Below are positions 48,701 through 61,400 of a stretch of 64,000 bases of DNA, piece by piece. This DNA is from Caprimulgus europaeus (lineage: Eukaryota > Chordata > Aves > Caprimulgiformes > Caprimulgidae), in NCBI GenBank assembly GCA_907165065.1, contig OU015528.1:41841515-41905514 (forward strand), given 5' to 3'. Below the pieces are notes generated by a model, which worked only from the letters and a program-made list of their open reading frames with translations, was not told the DNA's origin and did no database searches. The position numbers and the translations under genes are program-made. Numbering within the stretch: the first letter of the stretch is position 1; every line of letters begins with the position of its first letter.

Positions 48701-51323
48701 AAAGTTTAATCTACTATACATTTGTAAAGGCAGTCTGCAAAGAGACTGAAAATAAGGGGTCTAAGCTTTTTTGCTTTCTTTATAATACATAGGAAAGGCC
48801 TGAAAAGTGGTATAGAAAAAAAGGACTCATTCTTTTATTTCACATTAATAAAACACTTTTAAGGAAGGCAAGGGGCAATGAGAAGTGTTTGGCTCTTCTA
48901 TAATGAAAAAGTCAGATTTTGTTTCTGCATATGTCTTTTTCCAGTTTCTAGAAAAAAGTAATTTCATCCAAGACAGGCGTGTGTGACTTTTCTTCGTATT
49001 GATAGAACGAATCTCGCTTGGTTATTTCTTTTTAGCACCCGGGTACAAATAAATACTTGAAAAAAAGGGGATGTGAACATCTATAATGACATTGCTTATT
49101 TTCTCTCTTTCAACTTTAATCAGCAAAGAGAAGTGAATGTAGGTAAAAAACTTGTTAATGAACTTTCCACAAAACTGACATGATATTACTGATATTTTTA
49201 TGATTTAACAATAGCAGAAATGAAAGCCTTCAGAAGTGAAAAGCAAAAGCTCTTTCATAGTGTCTTTATCATAAAGAAACAAAGGTTACCTGTTAACAAA
49301 AAAAAAAAAAAGGGTTATATGCTCTTTAAGTATAAATATGAGGCAGGTTCAAATAGTCAATTGAAAATAGCCTTCAAACAAATTTGCTGGTACTGTGCTA
49401 TAACATTTTTTTCCCCTATCTTAACAAAGACTCTCAGTATGAATTTGTAGAAAATTTGAAAAAGGCACAAGGTATTAACTACTGTTAAAAATAACCACTA
49501 TCTCCAGAAAGTTCTTTGTTACTTTAGCTACAGATGGAACTTGCTGTTCCTTACAGAACATAAGAACCAGTGTTGACTTAGAAAAAAATCAAAATCACTC
49601 TTAACTACATTTATCTAGGCCTAGTATCTCTATTATGCAAAGAGGAATTGTATTGTTTTCTCCTTGTTTTCATTCTTCATAAGTTTTTATCCTGAGGATT
49701 AGGATTATGACCACAATTGCAAAAATATCCTGGAGATTTAAGACATGTTTCATGTTTCCCTTGGAGTAGCTCCTATTGGAGACACAATAGTTATACAGAA
49801 ACTCTGCTGTTTTGGATGGAAATTTACTATAATATTAAATGTAGATAAATAAACACAGTGACAGGCATAATGTCTGATTGTTGAAACTACATAGTTCCAG
49901 GTTCTTCAAGAAGGTAAGCAGAATTCCAGAATATTTCAAAAGTAGGCATTTAAAGTGAATGCAGGGTTATGGTCTTTTGCTAATGACTTTTGCAGTAGGT
50001 ACTGACTCTTGGTTGCCATAAAATTTTACCAGTATTTCCCACTTCAGAGTAAGATCATCATATACAGAGGAAGTATTTATAAGGAAGCAGTAGCTGGTAA
50101 AACTATGAATGTACTCACAAATAACACCAATTTTCTATTGCCACTTCCATAAGAAACTGCAGTTGTAAATATACGAATGTAGTTTAAGATTAGTATAAGT
50201 ATAGCTACATTTATAATCCACTCATCTGAATAGTTGTATCTCTCCAATACCTCTTTAACAGAGCTTTAATAAGACTCTGCATGAGTTAACAACCTTCATT
50301 CATGGATCACGTTAAATGGCAAAGATCATGAGTTGAGTAGTTTTCATTCATCAGGTACTGTGATTTTTTTACAGTGTCTATTAGTGCATAAACAAACCCT
50401 TTAAAATAAGTATGAATCAAATGGAAATTTTATTCCTTCTCATCATCTCCCTTGTCTCACATTTGTTGTCCTTAGTCTTTTCTTGGACCTTCTTTGCCAA
50501 ACCATAGACAAACTTGAACCTTCAGCTGTTGCTACATCACTATTGAGTCAAACTGATTGACCAGGAGTGCTTACAGTCAATGTGAAAGGCATCACAAACA
50601 CAGTTTCAGGTTGATCCCAGAAGATGTGGTCACTTGGCTAATCTTTTAACTTCCATTCTTCAAAGAACCCAAGGCACTAGCCTGTAAGCCAGTCTGTGAA
50701 ATCCTCCACTTCATATAGACAAATTGATATAGTCGCATGCACCAGAGTCAACAAGCTGCTTTGGGGAATGATGGCTCTTAAAGGCCTACTGACAGGAATG
50801 CCTTAGTATTTCTTCTCATGCTATTCTGCCATCTACACATGCCTACATTGCAGCTGTGTCCATTCACCCTGATTGTGTCCCAGGCATCCTTCTATAGGAA
50901 CCTTTGTATACTGCTTGTGGCTTATATTTTCTTGATCCTCTGTCAGAAACTTGTCAGGATAAGACTGTCATGGAGGCTTAAGGCTGTGATTTATGAAGAT
51001 ATTGTAGGGAATTTCAGTACTTAGCTGTCATTCTTTCCTGAGGTCACTTGTGTCCTCTAACTGGCACATGTCAGCCACATAGATGAGCAGCTGCTGAGCA
51101 GACGTACTTTGACCATCCAGTCCACCTTCCATGCCCAATCTACATGTGCAAAGCTCAGGGCTATCTAGAGGAAGTAACTAATCTCAGGGCCAAAAGAAAG
51201 AGGAAAACTGATAATATGAAATCCAGGGCCAGGAGCAACCCCAGGAGTGCAGGAATCCAGTTGCAGGCAATTGAAATAGAGTTGTCTCTCCTTAGGTAAC
51301 TAGGGGTCCAGAAATGTGCTCTG
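45716..51323. other. AT-rich gene-free DNA
   Basis: About 5.6 kb with no exon, RNA gene or large repeat that I recognise. All frames are 60-80 codons long and motif-free. A 13-base A run lies near 49299-49311. Confidence 0.55.
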
Positions 51324-51329
51324 CATCCC
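51324..51329. repeat. Left target duplication (catccc) of class II solo LTR
   Basis: Exact 6-bp copy of 51678-51683. Confidence 0.88.
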
Positions 51330-51677
51330 TGTGAGCGACGGAGGAAACTATGTGAGCCGACTCAATGTGAGTGATAAGGACATAGTTCCGTTTATTACTC
51401 CCATTCAGTCATATATATACAGGCTACAATAATTATTCTTACTAGTCCTTAGCTAATTGGCTTAAGCTCTAAACGTTACATTTAAAATGGTCCCCCTACT
51501 TGCGGTTTAACGGTAAAGCATTCTCTACATTTTTCACACACTTACTTTTTCAAGGTTGTTTACCAGAGTTTGAGATAAAGTCGCAGTGTCAGTACTTTTC
51601 CACTGCGGCCTGCTAAATGTTAGACAGGCTCTGCTCGCACAACCATCCTGCCTTGCTCTCTGAGCCATTCCCTAACA
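51330..51677 (-). mobile_element. Solo LTR, class II (ERVK-type), minus strand
   Basis: A 348-bp LTR read on the minus strand. It starts TGTTAGGGAATGG at 51677 and ends GTCGCTCACA at 51330, flanked by a perfect 6-bp duplication (catccc). On the minus strand a TATA-like run (51411-51419) is followed about 15 bp downstream by AATAAA (51391-51396), the same compact promoter-poly(A) layout as the proviral LTR at 1659, and both end in a CGCTC-containing U5. The sequences otherwise differ, so this is a separate class II family. No internal retroviral sequence adjoins it. The perfect duplication suggests a moderately young insertion. I cannot name the family. Confidence 0.88.
51391..51419 (-). promoter_or_regulatory. 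TATA box and AATAAA of the solo LTR
   Basis: On the minus strand the TATA-like run at 51411-51419 precedes AATAAA at 51391-51396. The pair defines U3, a short R, and U5. Confidence 0.7.
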
Positions 51678-51683
51678 CATCCC
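51678..51683. repeat. Right target duplication (catccc) of class II solo LTR
   Basis: Exact copy of 51324-51329 directly after the LTR edge. Confidence 0.88.
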
Positions 51684-52676
51684 AGTTAAGGGACTCACCC
51701 TGTTTTTGTCCTTCCCCTTATAATCAAGCTGTCCCAAAATAGATTCACAAGTGCTCTTCTTCTTACTTGATATAAATACTGCTCCTTTGAAAAGACGAGG
51801 AACACAAACTTAGATCCCCAAGCATATTGCGGGATGAATACACTTGAAGGGTGGAAGCTTTCTACCAAATTTCTAGGTAGGCAAAAGGGCTGCTTATTGC
51901 AGGTAGATGCTGCTGTCAGATGAACAATCCTACCAAGACAAGTGAAGAGTCTTGATTTGGCAGAAGGAGCTTGAGTGGCAATATCATTCTGTTCTTGTGA
52001 CAGAAATTAAAAAAAAAAAAAATACTGTGGTTATGAGGTATCTTTCAAAAATTTTGGTGTGGGGTACACTCCTTCCTACCTGGACAGGAAAGGGAGCATG
52101 CTGCTGCTACTGAAATGTGTCCATGTAAGCTGCACACTCCTAAGGCTGCTGGCTTATCTGGGCTAGTGAAGGGGACCCTGTAAAAGCCGTCCACGTTAGT
52201 GAGCGCAGAGAGCAATGCTGAGCAGCATGGCTTGGGGATGGGGTGATGAGACAAAAAGGTGATGTGCTTCAGGTTGTACTGACAGATGCACTCTCACTAA
52301 AGGCATGAGCTTGTGTCTGGTAGAGCACTCACATAAGCAGAAAGCCCCATGGCACTTCTTGGGTTTATCAGGTGGCATAGTGTGTGACGTTCACTCCCGA
52401 GGTTAGATAGCACAGGCTCTTCAGGAATTTGGCTTTGAGGGGAGAGTTGAAGGCACTCTTGCAGGACAGTATGAATATAGTTACTGATTCTTTTTGTGTT
52501 TATTCAACATATCAATGGTTTTTAAACAGTTCTATAACTGTGCATAACTCAAAGTGGTTATGGCATCCAATAATACTTTATAGTGTAATAACTCATATTT
52601 CACATCAGTGACCTATCTGCCATGTCTTCCAGTAGAGCTTAACATGTGCTCATTCTGGGTGAACTACCTCTTAGAC

Positions 52677-52702
52677 AAAAAAAAAAAAAAAAAAAAAAAA
52701 AA
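52677..52702 (+). repeat. 26-base A run
   Basis: Simple homopolymer. I see no retroposed sequence attached to it. Confidence 0.85.
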
Positions 52703-55700
52703 GACTTTCAAATTAATTTGATACCTTTGTTTTAGAGCTTCTTAGATGTTTCCTTTTCTTTTGTCTACTGGTCTTCTTCCTCAGATTTAATAGACTTTCT
52801 TTTTTACATTCTCAAACAGGACTTGATTTTCTATTATTGCAGCAACATTTATTCACCCAGGATTGTTTAAGCATTTGAAAATGGAATATGCACCTTCCAC
52901 ATGGGAAGATTCCTGGACCAAAATATCAACTGCATTGAACCGGTGTAAATCAGAAGTATCTTCACTGAAGTTGATGCAATTAGAGTAACATAAAAATAAT
53001 GCAAATGAGATGTCTTCAAGACCTAATACTGCAATTCCTTGAGTAATTAGTTTCTCAGTTTAATCTTGTACTAATCAAACTCAGTTGGAAGTGGGAGGAA
53101 GAGACAGAAAAAGAGAAGCTAAATAGAATCATTATACGTGCCTTAGCTTAGTAAGCATGTGATTCTATTACTGTAAACTTTATCAAATTTTATTACTCTG
53201 GGGTTTGGGTTTTTTTATTTTCTTGTGGTTTTTTGGACAAAGACATTACTGGCTTTCATCAGGTAAGTGTTAAGTGCATGTCTGAATAATAATTATTGAA
53301 AAGGAAATACTACCTCTTATTTTCAGGCCCACTGAATATTATAATTCACATTCCTCCTATTCTCTGTAACACACAGCTATACACCTTTCATACCATGACG
53401 TTATAAATTTGCCACCTTTTGTTTGGATTATAGGATGTTAATTTTTTTTCCATCAAATATGAGTCATCAAAAATTTATTTTCCAGTTAACCTTTTCATGT
53501 CACAAGTTTACTAGCTTCCTCTTAATCTGTCATCTGAATAAAGCTGCTTTTTCTGCTTGGAACAGTGAAAATTGTTTATTCACTATCATCTAATCTGCCT
53601 ACTTATTCTTGGTCTGGATAAAGGTTTAAATGTATAGATAAATACTTAGTGTATCTAAAAAAAGAGAAGCAACATAACAGTAATCCCTAAATCAGCTTTA
53701 CATGCTGCCTTAAAACAGTGGAATACTTTGCATCATTTATATAGTAAAATTCAAAGCATAATCTAAGTTTGGTGCTGTACTCCCAGGGGAGGAGACGATC
53801 TGCTGAATTATACTCTGAGAAGTGGGCTAGGACAGACCTGTGTTGGTCTGAACAAGTAAAAATAATCAGGAAGACCAGTCTTTTAGAGTATGACTAACCC
53901 ACTTTCCAAGTCAGTGACACCAAAGCAGTTTATCTGTTTTCTTGGAAACATGCCTGTGCTTCTGTCCTCTTCCTTCTTGAAATGTACTGCACACAGAGCA
54001 GCTGCCAAGCCAGATGAATCACACACTAGGGGGAATTGCTGAAAATAAGCAGAACACAGACTGAACATAGGACTTGAGAATAATTGCAGGAGAGGAAAGC
54101 AAGTATGGTTTTCTCCATTATAGTTTCCTCTTAACCACTTTCCAAATGCTTAACATACTATGGAAAAATATCCTAGAGAATAGGTGCAGTGGCTTGAGCT
54201 GAATCAAAACCTCATTGCTGTCAATGACTTTTGATCACCAAAGGTTTGGATCAGTCCCCCAGTCTCCCAGCATCCTGAAATCAATTCCTGTCCAGCTCAG
54301 AGGCTGCCAGACAGTAGGAGCACATCCCTGACTGCCCAGGCATATTCCTCCTCCTGTCTCCCTGGGTAGCTCTGTCTTTGCAAGACTAAGCAACAGAGTG
54401 GCTATTTTACAAGCCGTCATATAGAGCATCCAACATGCAACTGGAACAGAGTCCTGAAAAAAAATTATGAAGTTTACTTTCTTAAAAGACAACTAGATAA
54501 GCAATTTTTCCTGGGGATACAATTCAAGCACTCATCCTCAAAGCAGGGAAAATCTTATTTCATGCTCTCATCTAGACAACAGGATGCACACTTGTATTTT
54601 CTACAGCTTCCTAACCATTACAGACACTTTAATGCACTGTGGACGAAAGAGGGAACGTTTCCAGCTCTTCCTGTTGAAGCAGTGCTACTGTGCAAAAGAA
54701 TGCAAGATTTATTGTTCTATAAAGAGAGCAAGACATAACACAAAGCAAGACTGATTTTTCTGTATTCTAGCTTGGGGGCAGCCATCTAGGTTTCTTGTCC
54801 TGAGCAGAAGCTTTATAAAGATTTAAGGAGCAATCACTGTGTAAAAAATGTGTAAAGGCTGTTTGGAGAAAGATTAGCACTCAGATACCCTATTACCAGT
54901 GTCTTAAACATTAAGCTATGAATGAAGTTCATATATTTTGCTTAATTTTTTGTTCATTTTCCAATCCAGTCAGTCCTGATTTCTTATTCTATAGGTTAGT
55001 TTCATCAGGATAGGGTTGAGATTTTCTCTATTTCTCCCTATAAGTCTTTCCAGCTAAATGTGGACCCTTTTATAGGATTCTACATGCAGCATGATGGTTA
55101 AAATCTTTTCCTAGAGTGCTTTTGTACTCCAGGAAAGAAGTCTCCCATTTTGCTATGAATATTCTAGCAATTGCACAGTGACAAAATGAGAGCAAGGACG
55201 ACATTTTAGAAGACAATAGCAATAATTACACTTGTCTTGTTGCTTCCTTATTGGGGTGTGCTTAGGGGTGCTAGGAGAATACTTGCCAAGCCATATCCTT
55301 CTAAATATGCAGGTGGAGGAGTGCCAGGCCTAGCCATGCCTTATTCATCAAGCTTCTCATCTACGCCAACAATGAGGAAGAGCTACACTTCTATCAATTG
55401 GGCACCACTGAGATTACAGAACAACTAAACTGGTGTATCCAGCATCATCATTTGGGACTGCAGAAGAATTTAGGCTCCCACCTCAAATTTTAGATGCCTA
55501 AATCCTTCATTAGGTCTTATCCTAAATTAACTAAATATGTGTATACCTCCATCAAAGAGTCAGGTCAAGAAGCAGAGTAAAATCTAGTGTGATCTCAGCT
55601 ACCATATGTATCTTATTCCTAGGATTACTTAATAGTGTGGAGTGAGGAAGAGACCTGCCTGTGGATGGTTCACAGCCTAACAGATAGTGTCAGGATCCAT

Positions 55701-56869
55701 CTCTCCTGCACAGAGCCTTTAGTTAGTGCTGGTTCTGCAACATCACCCCCAGAGGAACTGATGAGTCTTTAATAAGAGGTAGCACAGTCTCAAGTGTTCT
55801 CCCTTAACTATGAATCAAATAAAACCCGTGCCTAGATGCAGTCATGCATCCTTACACCTCTAAACCTGAGTCTAAACTTGTTTGAGTCCTGTTGATGAAC
55901 AGGGTGTATTTGACCTTCAGTAGTTTAAGACAGGCTGCTCTTGTCTCTTTGGTTAGTGGGAAATTCCTGAAAACAGAAATAACCAGAAAAATTTTTACTA
56001 GTCATGGCTGGTGCTGCTTTTTTTTTTTTTTTTGGCATTAACACAGCTACTGTAAGGACTGGCCAGTTCTCTTGGCTAGTAACAACGCAGTACTATTTAT
56101 ACTGTAAACAAAGGGAGGCCTGATCCTCAAATTACAGACCATGCTACAAACTCTCAAGTATTTTACTTGTTCAAACATATGTATTGTATGCATATTTGTT
56201 TTTAAGACTGTAGTTCTTTTTCAAGCAAAACTGCCCACTATGGTAAAAAATAATAGTGTAATTTGGCATGCGGTAACAATCTATTCTCAAGTGACATTAT
56301 TCTCCGACCACCACTGTTGCTTCTCGCTTGAATAATTATTGTTCTTCTCTCAGTTGTCTCCACCTTTATTCATTATTTTTCTTTCTCCTAATAAGAGAGA
56401 ATAAAACTTGACAAAACTTCAGGATGAGGACACAGCATTAATGTAATTTTATTACTATATTTCTTGCATATGCTAATAAGACTGTAATGGATAGTATCAT
56501 ATTTCCTCTCTTTCCTCTTCTTAATACAGTTTTACATGTTAAGTAGTTTTGGGAGTCTCTGTTAAATATTGAGCATATAGTCCAGTGTGGTTTTTGCAAA
56601 AAAATCACCCTATGTACGTCTTTTTTCATCTTTAAATAGCAACACACTTATTTGCCAAGAAGATGACTTTTATGAGATGGAAAGCCAGCAAAAGACAAGG
56701 AAAGTATATTAGAGATAGATTTCATTTATCTTCTGTATAAAATCTTCCATTATGAAAATCTTTCTAAAATCTTGCATAGAGACATTTTGTATTTCAAATG
56801 TATTTTGAGAGAAAACAGCATCCTAGATTTAGCTGAGGTCTCATTATTTGGAAAGCAATGTTTTTTTCG

Positions 56870-56913
56870 TTGTGTGTGTATGTATACATACATGCAATCA
56901 TACACATACATGC
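56870..56913. repeat. TG/CA-type microsatellite, palindromic
   Basis: A tgtgtgtgtatgtatacata run followed by acatacatgcaatcatacac, which is partly self-complementary. Confidence 0.6.
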
Positions 56914-57704
56914 CAGTAGTTGTAGAGTGCCATCTGCTGTCATGCAAGACTAAATAGTGTTCTTTCTGTTCAGTTTTTAGGATCAATAAAGTTGTGCCCT
57001 TCAAAGACTTCCTGATTAAGTTCTACTAACAGACAAAACACATTTTTAAATTTTAGGAAGAGTGGAGGTGTTTTTTTCATACCTTTGAACACAACCTTTC
57101 CAACCTTTCCTACCTTGACCCCTCTATCCTGTGTTCTGCTTTAGTTTATATAATTGTTTCATCTTCCTGGCTAACCTCTCTGTGCAATTTCTTTATTATT
57201 TTGGTCATAAAGTAAAAAATAGTTTTGTGACAGGCTTGTGTAAAATATTATTGCTTTTCTCAAAATGCTAGCCTATTTAGACCAACAGGTTGTTTTCTTG
57301 TTGATCTAGAAATAAATTACACAGAGTCCAGGAACATTGCAAATAACAGCAGAGGTGTTCACAAGCAGCATTCAATCTTCTTTTGAGTATGAAAATCTAA
57401 TCTTATCCTTCAGAAGCAGTCTAGGAATTCGAGCCATAGAAAGACTGAGGCAAAAAATAAACTTTGCCACTTGTCACAGCTTGTCCTGAGAGACACAAAT
57501 CCAACCCCCCCAGCCATATGGCATTTCATTTAAGACTGAAAACTTGCTCAAATGCTATGTCTTAACATTGTTCAGTACTTCCCTCTTGTGGCCTGTACCA
57601 TGAAATATTTCTCACAAAATTTAATTTAGAATACTTGTGAAGATCCAGATACACAGAAGTTTGTGCCAGTTTTCAGATGGGCTCTGAAGTGGCTTTAATT
57701 AGAC

Positions 57705-58467
57705 AGAAGAAAAGAAAAGAAAAGAAAAGAAAAGAAAAGAAAAGAAAAGAAAAGAAAAGAAAAGAAAAGAAAAGAAAAGAAAAGAAAAGAAAAGAAAAGA
57801 AAAGAAAAGAAAAGAAAAGAAAAGAAAAGAAAAGAAAAGAAAAGAGAAGAAAAGAAAAGAGAAGAAAAGAAAAGAGAAGAAAAGAAAAGAGAAGAAAAGA
57901 AAAGAGAAGAAAAGAAAAGAGAAGAAAAGAAAAGAGAAGAAAAGAAAAGAGAAGAAAAGAAAAGAAAAGAAAAGAAAAGAAAAGAAAAGAAAAGAAAAGA
58001 AAAGAAAAGAAAAGAAAAGAAAAGAAAAGAAAAGAAAAGAAAAGAAAAGAAAAGAAAAGAAAAGAAAAGAAAAGAAAAGAAAGGAAAGGAAAAGAAAAGA
58101 AAAGAAAAGAAAAGAAAAGAAAAGAAAAGAAAAGAAAAGAAAAGAAAAGAAAAGAAAAGAAAAGAAAAGAAAAGAAAAGAAAAGAAAAGAAAAGAAAAGA
58201 AAAGAAAAGAAAAGAAAAGAAAAGAAAAGAAAAGAAAAGAAAAGGAAAGGAAAGGAAAGGAAAGGAAAAGAAAAGAAAAGAAAAGAAAAGAAAAGAAAAG
58301 AAAAGAAAAGAAAAGAAAAGAAAAGAAAAGAAAAGAAAAGAAAAGAAAAGAAAAGAAAAGAAAAGAAAAGAAAAGAAAAGAAAAGAAAAGAAAAGAAAAG
58401 AAAAGAAAAGAAAAGAAAAGAAAAGAAAAGAAAAGAAAAGAAAAGAAAAGAAAAGAAAAGAAAAGAA
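57705..58467 (+). repeat. AAAAG pentanucleotide array, about 763 bp
   Basis: An almost pure run of about 150 AAAAG units, purine-only on the plus strand. Variant units are grouped: eight GAGAAG variants spaced exactly 15 bp apart at 57844-57954 (a three-unit higher-order repeat), an AAAGG cluster at about 58081-58090, and a longer AAAGG cluster at about 58243-58266. Five is not a multiple of three and no stop can arise from the units, so open frames of 264 and 277 codons appear on the two strands. These are artefacts of the repeat, not genes. Such a purine mirror tract can form triplex DNA, and the length is likely to vary between individuals and between assemblies. Confidence 0.97.
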
Positions 58468-61400
58468 GTAATATTATAATATGTTTTGTAACATAATCTT
58501 GGTTTCCAGTTTGGGTTAAGTGAGTCATATAGGTGAAATTTATTTAACCTGGAAAGCTCACGAAGATCACAAAATGGTATTTACCTCAGTTTTTAAGAAA
58601 GCAAGAAGAATGAAAGCCAGATGTACCTTTCTGGGCAAGCTGACTTTTTAATCCCTGTAAGAAAGGTAGCCAGAGAATCAGCATATTTTCCTTTACCTGA
58701 CATGATTGCACAACTAAGCCTCCCACTGTGACATGGCATCTTTGTATGTTGCCATGATTACTTTGTGTTCTTTGTGAAATGTATTCCTGTAGAAATATCC
58801 CAATCTTGACAGTCTAATAGGACAACATTGTGTGCTTTTGTTGCTTATGTATTTTCAAAAACAATCCAAATTTTAGCTATTTCTTTTTTTTTTGGCATTA
58901 AAATGTAGACACTTGTAACCTCATTTTCAGAGTTACTATCATCAGTATTTTCAATATTTTTTGTCAATAAGCACGTAAAATAGTCTCTTAATATAGGCAT
59001 TCACAGAAAAATGAGGACATGAAAGGAGCTAATATCTATGGGTAGAATCTGAAAAATAGTGCCACTTTCTCATTCACTCTCTTTTTCCTGATTCAATCCT
59101 TTTTGTCTTCTACTGTGGTTGTCAACGCAAGTTACCTACCATTCACCATTCATATTATCGTGCATGACATTCTTCTTCAAAATATTTAGCTCTCTGCTCT
59201 TTTCTCATTATACACTTGATTACATAGCCTTCATTATATACTTTAATACACTACTCACTTTTTCACTTCCTTCTACAAGACCATATTTATTTCCCCCCCT
59301 CCTCCCCTTTGGACTACTGCTGTACTGGCTAAAACAGTAGACAAGGTGAAATATGGGAACAACTGACCCTAAATTGAAAAGCTTATTCAGTTAGGTCCAA
59401 TGCTAAGTTATGTTGAAACCCTGATGGTTCAGGGTTTGGAGTATTCAGGAAAGACAAGCATATCCAGGCCATGGATTCTTATTATATGTGTGAGAAACTA
59501 AACGGAATTAATAGTGGGCCTGCCTTGAAAAGTGATATTGCCTCTGGAAGGACATTTCAAAAAATATTAATTGGTGGGAACTCAACCTAGTTGTGTCAGT
59601 ATTCTTTTATACAAAATCCTTTTCTAAGAGGAAAATAAATGAGACTCATGTTGTCAGGTAAACCTGACAAAAAATGTGTACTTTGAAAGCAGTACCATTA
59701 AAGGCCAACATTGATGTGCATATTTGGAATGGATTTCAAATTCCTGTATTTCACTAGGTTTAAATTTTGTCAGAAAAATATAAAACAAGATACTCAAAAG
59801 GCTTACCTAGGATTTTGATTTAAGTGATTGAGTATTTTATTGGCCTCCAGATACGCTCCCATATGATCAGAGATCAAGAAATAAAAATAGACACTATTAC
59901 CTAGGGCTCTCCAGAAATCTGTCAAGAAATTTCACTTTAAGTAATAATATTCTTGAACAGACATTAAAAGTTGAAAGTTTGGATTTATTTTTTGTGTGAA
60001 AGAGGAATTGTGATTTAAAAAATCCATTTAATGAGAAAATCAACAAGAAACAGAACTTCATTGCATTTTCAGCTTTCTTTTTAGCTAGACTCACCCCATC
60101 TTCCTAAGTCCCTGTGGAGTCAGCAGTGTACCTCCACAGGCAGCTGGAAATTCAGCAGCTGAAAGAATATGGCAGTCTGGCAGTCCATTCAGAGAGCCTG
60201 GCAAGCAGGTTTGTAAGAAATCAGGCAGAGAATGGGACAGCTTATCTTAATCACTGAATTCCTTAGATAAATTTGACAGAATCAATATAATATCATGTAG
60301 TATTAATTGGCTTATTGTGCAAGAGAGTAGTTTCAGTGGTAGATTTTCAATCTATCCCAAGAGTAGTTTACACTACCACATTGACATCCACTAGGGATCT
60401 CAAAGCGCTTCCCAAATTCTCCTGAATGAAGCCTTGTAACACATCCTTCACCCTGGGCAATAAAAAACATTGAAATTAATGGAAACCTTTCCTTTCACTG
60501 GAGACAATCCAAATTAGCATTACTGAGCACTCCCTTCAGTTCATGTGGAAACATCAAAATAATTTTAAAACAAATTTAACACATATCCTCTTAAAGAGAA
60601 GACCTTCTCTTAATCTTGTTCTTTCACAAACACAGATATGTTCTGGAAAGAAAGACAGGAGCAAAGGAAAAGAGGTAGATCCTGGTATTACAAGCAATTC
60701 TCATTTTTGCTTAATAATTTCTTAAGCAAGGGCCAGACTCAGCTTACACAATAATTAACTGCAATAATTTTCTTTTCAAAATTGCGCTTTACCTGTAGGC
60801 CTGCAAGTTTGGCAAGAGTTTTACATGCTTACTTATACTAATATAATTTTAAAAAACATATGAGTGATTATCATAAGAGTAAGTAATGTTCACTTTAAAA
60901 ATGCACTGCTGTAAGTAAAAAAGCTGAGGACAAAAGTAGCCAGTTGCTATTGAAACCTGGAATGCAAAAAAAATAATAGAATTTAAAGCCTTCAAATACC
61001 TTTCAGGTTCCAAACATTATTACTGATATTCTGTCTGTGAGTATGTACTGTGACTTACTATGTATTAACTAAGAGCTGTTTTTCTTGACTTCTTTAAATA
61101 AATTATATCACTGTATTCTCTTTTTATGTGCAATATTTACTGTTTTTATTTTCACTGCATATGTGTTCATTTACTAAGTGCCTTTACCAAATAACTTGGA
61201 TCAATGAATTCCAATTTTTCTTGTAATTGAAATATGAGCACCTAATGTAATTTTTAAGATCTACAGAGTGCCAGTGAGGTGTCAAACTGAAATTAATGTC
61301 TGTGCAGGACCATTCCCTAATTTTCTTACAGTGTCAAATATCAAGGTCAGATCTGATTACAACAATAGTACAATTAGAGATAAAGAAACCCTCGGGTACT

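Larger units (their letters stand above)
51684..57704. other. AT-rich gene-free DNA
   Basis: About 6 kb without a supported gene. The stretch 52040-52430 is less AT-rich, with frames on both strands (60-69 codons) but no motif. Also present are a 26-base A run (52677-52702), a T run near 56017-56033, a short TG/CA-type run (56870-56913) and a CTCF-like site (57579-57594). Confidence 0.55.

Noticed and set aside
57677-58528. 264- and 277-codon frames on the two strands, the longest in the window
   Set aside because: They are translations of the AAAAG array (repeating KRKEK on one strand and FLFFS on the other). A 5-bp stop-free repeat always gives long frames; there is no gene here.
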